DNA from: Cordylochernes scorpioides | Lineage: Eukaryota > Arthropoda > Arachnida > Pseudoscorpiones > Chernetidae | Assembly (NCBI GenBank): GCA_030710605.1 | Contig: CP092879.1 | Coordinates: forward strand, 41,535,008 to 41,599,007 | DNA: 64,000 nt | Direction: 5' to 3' | In this document: piece after piece, positions 58,499 to 64,000 of the stretch | Numbering within the stretch: position 1 is the first letter of the stretch | How the letters are laid out: each line of letters opens with the position of its first letter | Program-made: the position numbers and the translations under genes | The notes under the pieces: model-generated | Seen by the model: the letters and a program-made list of their open reading frames with translations, nothing else | What the model was told of the DNA's origin: nothing | The model's database searches: none

Positions 58499-60240
58499 TA
58501 TATATATATTTGCTGAAAGGTAAAACTTCCTCATATTTTGTCCATGGGTGTATATCAAAAATGAGAATTAAAAAGAAACTATTAGCTTTATATTTTATGA
58601 ATATTTATGCTAGAATGTAAGATTATAAATAAACTTTGTATTGAGCTCGTGAAAAAAGATATTATGTCTTCAATTACGAAAGTTGCAATGACTCAATAGG
58701 TTTCTTTATGGAGAAAAAACAGCTCCTTCGTCAAAACCCGATACAAAATCAATGAACTATTTATTGATCAACTTTGCATTATCGACAACTCAGATCGATT
58801 ATAAAGCCACAACAGCAGATTGTGCAATTTCTAAATATCCACTTGAAAATCATGGTTTCTGATATGCCCATCATTAATTATGACTGCTTCTATTTCCTGA
58901 GATCTAGAAGTAATTGGTCAAATCTTTCGAATTGACCGAAGAGTTGTTTAACTATTTAAGCATCTGAATAAATATTCGAGGGTTAGAATAGTTTCTGTGT
59001 AGAGGATAGATTCTCATTTGATATTCTCTTTGATCTTGTAAATATAACGACTTTACTAAGAGAAAGTCACATTCAAATAATTAAAAGATGTAATTTTTAA
59101 ATTCTACAAAACTGAAAGCATAGAAGAAATGACCCACTACATCTCTGAATCCACTATTGTTAACGAGGAACGGAGTAAGATCCAAGTCTACGTGAACCCA
59201 GTTCAGCTAATCAGAATCCGAGAAAAAATATATAGCGATAGAATTGTTTAATTTCATAAAGCGTTAGAGAACAAGGTAGTCTCTTAGAACTAAAATTACA
59301 GAACAATTTCCTTCCATAGTTAATTTGTATAGTTATGTTGAATACTTTGATTTCCTTTCATTTTCACTTCTCTCCTTTGTTTATGTTTTTCCCCCTTTCT
59401 TCATGAAAATGATGTATGGCGAGTCCTTACAGGACGGAGATATTCTAATAAAGTTCGTTTTATGTATAAAAGAAACATTCGCGCCTTTAAATCCTTTTAT
59501 TTTATATCTATAGATGGCGCGTTATTGCTTTGTGTTAAGGAAGTTTTTGTTGTAAATATAACACTATTAAGATTAACAATCCTATATTACACAAAAGGCA
59601 GTGATAAATTATCTTATACAAAGAGACAAAAATATATGTACAGACCAAGATATTTACAAAAAAAAAGAGATAAAGAAAATTAGAGCGGATTTAGAACAAT
59701 CCTAATATCCAGTTGGCTTCATAAATAAATGGATTATAAGATATGAAATAGACCAAATTTGAATAAAACTACAGAAGGTTACAATAATATAATAATTCCA
59801 TATATTAGACAAGTTGAGAGAGAATGAAACTTCATCTATCCTAAGTGTCTATTTTTTTACGAAATTGAATGCCGGCCAGAGGCAACCTCTATCTTCAAGA
59901 TAATAAGACTACGTATAGTAAACCAGGAGAATTCCATAATCAACCAAATTTAATAATATCATATTGAACTACCAATTCTGAAGGAGTGAATTGAGATTAA
60001 AACAGCTTTCTTAAAACATTTATATAATATTATATTTTATAAAATAAATTTACTTTTAAAATATCGCGTTAAAAAGCGCATATACCATTAAATCCATTTG
60101 TAACGCCTTGCCAAAGTAGTTTTATTTTTAATTTTTCATGATGAGGACAAAGATATTTGAGTCTAAACGTCAAAAATATTTATAATAGATATATATATAA
60201 GGTCTAAATATAATCTATATTATACCTTTAAAATAATATA
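58499..60240. other. AT-rich, no gene seen
   Basis: Only short frames (for example 59325-59513). A degenerate hammerhead-like motif lies at 60138-60171 on the plus strand (see findings). Confidence 0.5.
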
Positions 60241-60420
60241 CAGTAGAACCTTCATGAGTGGACACTCCAATTAGAAGATAGACACATTCTAGAAAGGACA
60301 ATTTACAACTTCAAAATGACCATTTTTACTCTATAGCAACTCTAAGGTGAGAGGACACGTTTCTATAAAGACACTTTAGATCTCAAAATAGATGTTGTCC
60401 CTTCGAAGAGAAGTTCTATA
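60241..60420. mobile_element. pogo/Tigger-like MITE, decayed
   Basis: The left end CAGTAGAACCTTCATGAGTG is kept after TA; the right end GAGAAGTTCTATA is eroded. The interior 'AGAAAGGACAATTTACAACT' follows the family. Confidence 0.78.
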
Positions 60421-61574
60421 ATAAATAAAATGATATATATATTATATTAAAATATTATTTAATTTAAAATTATATTTCATTGATTCAAATATTCTGTTCA
60501 TATCTACCACCAGGGACTTCCCCTATAAAAACTCATTGTTGTTGTTTCCCGATGGCCAGCTCAAACCATTTGTACATTATGTAAATAATCTTTTGTTTTC
60601 CTTGTTCTACTCGCCTTAAGACAGGCATTACTTTTATCAAATTATGTATTATATATATCCCATAAGCTCAATTAAAGCTATTTCTAATCTTCATTATTTT
60701 TATTATCATAGTTTCAAGATTTTAACCACGACTGCATTAACATAGCCTAATCCTCAAGAAACCCAAAATCAAGCAGAAAATATCTTTAGTTTTTATATCA
60801 TATATACTGAATATACAATGTCTACATACAGACCTTCTAGTGATGGTCTTATTAGAATAAGGACCCTTAAATAGTGATAATAAATTGTTCAGTAAAATCT
60901 ACTTTCGAATTAAAGACGGTCCATTAACAGATTATCTATTGCAGCCCAGACTAAATCCGTAGAGAGAACCTTGTCTCAGAGAAATAGATTATAAGATGAA
61001 ATCAATATACACAGCCCAGGTTGTCTTAAAAGATAACTTAGGGGATATCAGCAAAATGGTTCTGAATACCTCAAACTTACTCTTTAGACAACTAATTCTA
61101 TATTTATGAAATTTAAACATCATTTTTTAGCGCGATGGTTTCTTCAAATTATACAATTTCAGAATATCCTTGCAATGAGAAAGCTCTGTCGAATCCACTA
61201 AGAGGTTTCAGCACTGTGATGAGCCAATCTCTCTCAAAATTTTGATCAAAATGAGGACAGCAAGAAGTTGCTATAATTCGTTTCTTTATCAAATTCAACC
61301 ATTTTTTCGATGACTATGTTAATTTAAGCTTTTTTGACTATATTTAAATATATTATTTACTTTCTGTTATTAGTATTTTCTTTTTTAATACTAGGAAATA
61401 TAGAGAAATTCTCTCTGTATGCTATTCATTAATGATGAGAATCTTTCTTTAGATGTTAGCTAGTTCTGTTAAGTTTGCTTTACAGAAAGCTAGAGATCTC
61501 ATGAAACTAATTTTATATACTTTTAGATTGAATTGATACAAGATAAGATTGACATCAATAGAATCAATCTGTAA
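60421..61574. other. AT-rich, no gene seen
   Basis: No frame, RNA gene or recognised repeat. Confidence 0.5.
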
Positions 61575-61802
61575 AACGAAATTTGACAATTATACCGCAA
61601 AAGTTTCTTTTGAACGAAAAATCGAATTTTATTTTAAGGAGAAAAAACGATTATTTCTAACCTTAGGGATGAAGTATTAAAGGATTAATTGTGAAGAGTA
61701 ATGATAAACGGAAAAATAAAGTGTCCAGGGATGGGAATCGAACCCACAGTTTTTCGTTCAAAAGAAACATTTGCGGTATAAATGTCAAATTTCGTTTTAC
61801 AA
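61575..61802. mobile_element. Foldback with tRNA-like T-arm
   Basis: Arms of ~50 bp (AACGAAATTTGACAATTATA, CCGCAAAAGTTTCTTTTGAA, and their complements near 61750-61800). The interior includes 61716-61745, which on the minus strand reads GTGGGTTCGATTCCCATCCC then TGGACACT, like the T-arm and 3' acceptor side of a tRNA. No full cloverleaf is present. Related copies at 20730-20945 (reversed) and, partly, 14525-14700. Confidence 0.8.
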
Positions 61803-62216
61803 TCATAGGCCGCATTATATTTTATTAAGAATCAATTTGATTAATCAAAATGTAATTTCAGAATATATCAAAGCAATATAAGATTGAATGGTTAGACAGT
61901 CGGTCTCACTATATGTGACATTTTACAGAGGGTCGCGACATGCGAGAAAAAATAAACACGTGAAATCATCATCACAAGACGGAGTTTTTATTATAATTGA
62001 TAAAATAAATGAAGGAAATGATCATAGAGCGTATAATGGGGAGATAGAAGGAATTATGGGGTGAAGAGGAATGGTCTGAGATAAAGTAGAAGGAGTTCTG
62101 ATAACAGAGTAATAAACAGGGAAAGGATTATGTTTATGGGCTCATTGCAATACAATAGCCCAGCGAAACCACATAACCCTTAGTATCTTCCACTCTTCTT
62201 TCTTTACCACATCCCC
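61803..62216. other. No gene seen
   Basis: No frame or recognised repeat. Confidence 0.5.
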
Positions 62217-63057
62217 ATGGTAGTTTATTAATTGATCTCTACTAATCATTGTTTCCCGACCGATGCATTTTGTGGGCTTGAAAATTATATACTTTGTTTA
62301 GTAGTCCGTAATTTCAAATTCTCTTTCTAACAATCGAATCAGGTTTAAATCCATTATTATATAGGCATTCCTATAAATTTAACTTTTTTGGTGTAAAAAA
62401 GTGTATCACGTTCAATTAGTCATGCGATATTGAAAAAAATATATATATTGTTGACAAAAAATTATATATTAGAAGAGAATGAAGCCTGATAATTACGAAG
62501 ATCCTCTATTCCTTAAAGCTATTTTTATAAATAATAAGGAAAGACAATGGTAGTTTATTAATAGATCTCTAATAATCATTGGTTCCCGCCCGATGCATTT
62601 TCTGGGCTCGAAAATCATATACTTTGATTAGTATCCTGTAAAACCATTTTCTCTCTCAAACAATCGAATAGGTTAAATCCATCAATGTATAGGTATTTAT
62701 ATCAATTTCACGTTGTTGTTTTTTTTTTGTGTCAAAAAAAAAAACGCGTATCACTCGCAATTAGTCATGTAAAATTGTAAAAATATATAATGTTGGCAAA
62801 TATATATATATATATATTCGTAGAAGAGATAAAGAAGGCTGATAATTACAAAGATCCTAAATTACTTTGTAATTATCAGCCTTCTTTATCTCTTCTACGA
62901 ATATCGAATATATATATATATATTTTTGCCAACATTATATATTTTTACAATTTTACATGACTAATTGCGAGTGATACGCGTTTTTTTTTTGACACAAAAA
63001 AACAACAACGTGAAATTGATATGAATACCTATACATTAATGGATTCAACCTATTCGA
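62217..63057. repeat. Direct duplication plus large palindrome
   Basis: A ~330-bp unit starting ATGGTAGTTTATTAAT (62217) is repeated directly from 62547 at lower identity. The second copy's distal half (62664-62857) is followed by its near-exact reverse complement (62865-63057), meeting near 62861. Shared blocks include 'GGTTAAATCCATCAATGTAT', 'CACTCGCAATTAGTCATG' and 'GATAATTACAAAGATCCT'. Confidence 0.92.
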
Positions 63058-63362
63058 CCTATTCAACCTATTACTTAAAGGTATTTATAAGCAATAAGGA
63101 AGGACGATAGATTAAAGAAATTAAACTTGACGAAATTATGTACATACCAGCAGCTCACGCCTATCAGCGGCTTGTTCTATCCAATATCCGCTAGCCAACT
63201 ACAACAATCTAACAAAGCTGAGATATATAGGCTGAGATGCAATTAGCATAAACAATTTTACAAAAAAATAGTCTTCTTCTTTCTTATCTCCACTCAATCA
63301 TATTAGGGTATCAAGTTGTGAACCTTGATAGTGTCTGTTTGACAACCATCATGAAGGTGATA

Positions 63363-63482
63363 GCCTACAGTACCCGGTGTACCCAGGTGGTCACCCTCCC
63401 AAGTACTGCCCGGGCCTGACATTGCTTAAATTCGGTGATCGGATGAGAACCGGTCTTTTTTCAATGTGGTATGGCCGTAGGC
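63363..63482 (-). rRNA. 5S ribosomal RNA (gene or recent pseudogene)
   Basis: On the minus strand the 120 bases start GCCTACGGCCATACCACATT and end ACACCGGGTACTGTAGGC, following the metazoan 5S consensus throughout. The ends pair (GCCTAC with GTAGGC). Helix II pairs ACATTG with CAATGT, where the usual pair is ACGTTG with CAACGT: both sides changed together. The internal promoter region 'GGGAGGGTGACCACCTGG' differs from the common box C at a few sites, and there is a ~2-base expansion in an A-run near base 25-30. No T-run, the usual Pol III stop, lies right after the 3' end (+ strand bases before 63363), which leaves open a pseudogene. No second copy lies in the window. Confidence 0.85.
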
Positions 63483-63724
63483 TCACACAAAAAATAGTAA
63501 ATCACAAGAGTATTATATCGTAAAAATATCCCGACAATGCCTCTCTTTCATCATATATATTTTATTAAACAATTATTTTATTTTAAAATATGATTTCTAG
63601 AACAAACTCTGTAAAATCGATCGCCAGGTTACGTGGCTTTTCTTAGATTAACAAAATTGCCTCTGTCTCCTTAAAAAAAAACATACCACCAGCGAGATAT
63701 CAAAGATTTGTAAACCTATATACA
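63483..63724. other. AT-rich spacer
   Basis: Nothing recognised. Confidence 0.5.
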
Positions 63725-64000
63725 AGGTATGTCCCATAAGTTCCCGGACTGGGTCCATAAAAAAAAGGTAAGATTTTTTTTTATTTTTTTATTAAAACTT
63801 TTCAAAGTAATCCCCCCTTGCTTCAACGCACCAGCGCCATCGTTTCTCCCAATTGTCGAAACAGTTTTTATAAGCCTCTTTTGGAATGCTCTTCAATGCT
63901 AACGGCGATTTTTCTATTATGTCATCCCTGGTGTCAAAATGTCTTCCTTTTAGAACTGCTTTAAGTTTGGGGAACAGGAAAAAATCATTTGGTGCGATGT
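63725..64000 (-). mobile_element. 3' end of a mariner-like element, cut by the window edge
   Basis: Starts near GGTATGTCCCATAAGTTCCC, a likely terminal repeat, followed by an A/T-rich untranslated stretch and then transposase coding sequence on the minus strand running to the edge. Confidence 0.8.
63792..63998 (-). CDS. mariner-like transposase, C-terminal 68 residues
   Basis: An uninterrupted minus-strand frame enters from the right edge with 'IAPNDFFLFPKLKAVLKGRH' and ends '...WCVEARGDYFEKF' plus TAA. The 'APND' Asp is the position of the third catalytic Asp in mariners; 'FFLFPKLK..LKGR.F' and the final 'GDYFE' are family landmarks, closest in style to the rosa-like lineage. The rest of the protein is outside the window, so intactness cannot be judged. 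Confidence 0.85.
   Translation of the reverse strand: MAPNDFFLFPKLKAVLKGRHFDTRDDIIEKSPLALKSIPKEAYKNCFDNWEKRWRWCVEARGDYFEKF

Overview
This is AT-rich, gene-poor eukaryotic DNA made almost entirely of transposable elements, satellites and inverted-repeat (foldback) elements. I found no convincing host protein-coding gene. The mixture of mariner lineages (DD34D, DD37D and a third type at the right edge), Ty3/gypsy elements, pogo-like MITEs, a Helitron and a truncated LINE suggests an invertebrate, probably an arthropod. A small crustacean such as a parasitic copepod would fit, but that is an impression and was not checked.

Layout. 440-2370: about six copies of a ~310-bp satellite. 2525-10347: Ty3/gypsy element 1 on the + strand, with 751-bp LTRs that differ at only about four sites, a decayed gag and protease, a long RT/RNase H/integrase frame with one frameshift, and a 2-kb non-coding tail. 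10605-21690: a dense field of foldback elements and MITEs, including a DD37D mariner deletion derivative (16884-17621) and a 271-bp uninterrupted palindrome (18049-18319). 22094-23485: a ~170-bp satellite with a palindrome inserted in it. 26866-32843: several short tandem arrays in AT-rich DNA. 39221-44430: more foldbacks. 45862-48229: a non-autonomous Helitron carrying a 73-bp minisatellite, with a dead mariner inserted in the array. 48398-49256: a 5'-truncated non-LTR retrotransposon on the minus strand, flanked by a 17-bp target duplication. 50988-56150: Ty3/gypsy element 2 on the minus strand, with an uninterrupted pol frame. 56151-63120: AT-rich DNA with two pogo-like MITEs, a foldback holding a tRNA-like T-arm, and a duplicated and inverted 330-bp block. 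63363-63482: a 5S rRNA gene or recent pseudogene on the minus strand. 63725-64000: the 3' end of another mariner transposase that runs off the window.

The genes do not form a host pathway. The only functional logic visible is that of mobile elements. Element 2 could encode its own gag and pol apart from one gag frameshift. Element 1 has young LTRs but a broken gag-protease, so it was probably moved in trans. The MITEs and foldbacks would depend on transposases encoded elsewhere. Many foldbacks share a hairpin followed by GAAA that resembles a decayed hammerhead-ribozyme core; this and the Helitron-borne minisatellite are the most interesting signals.
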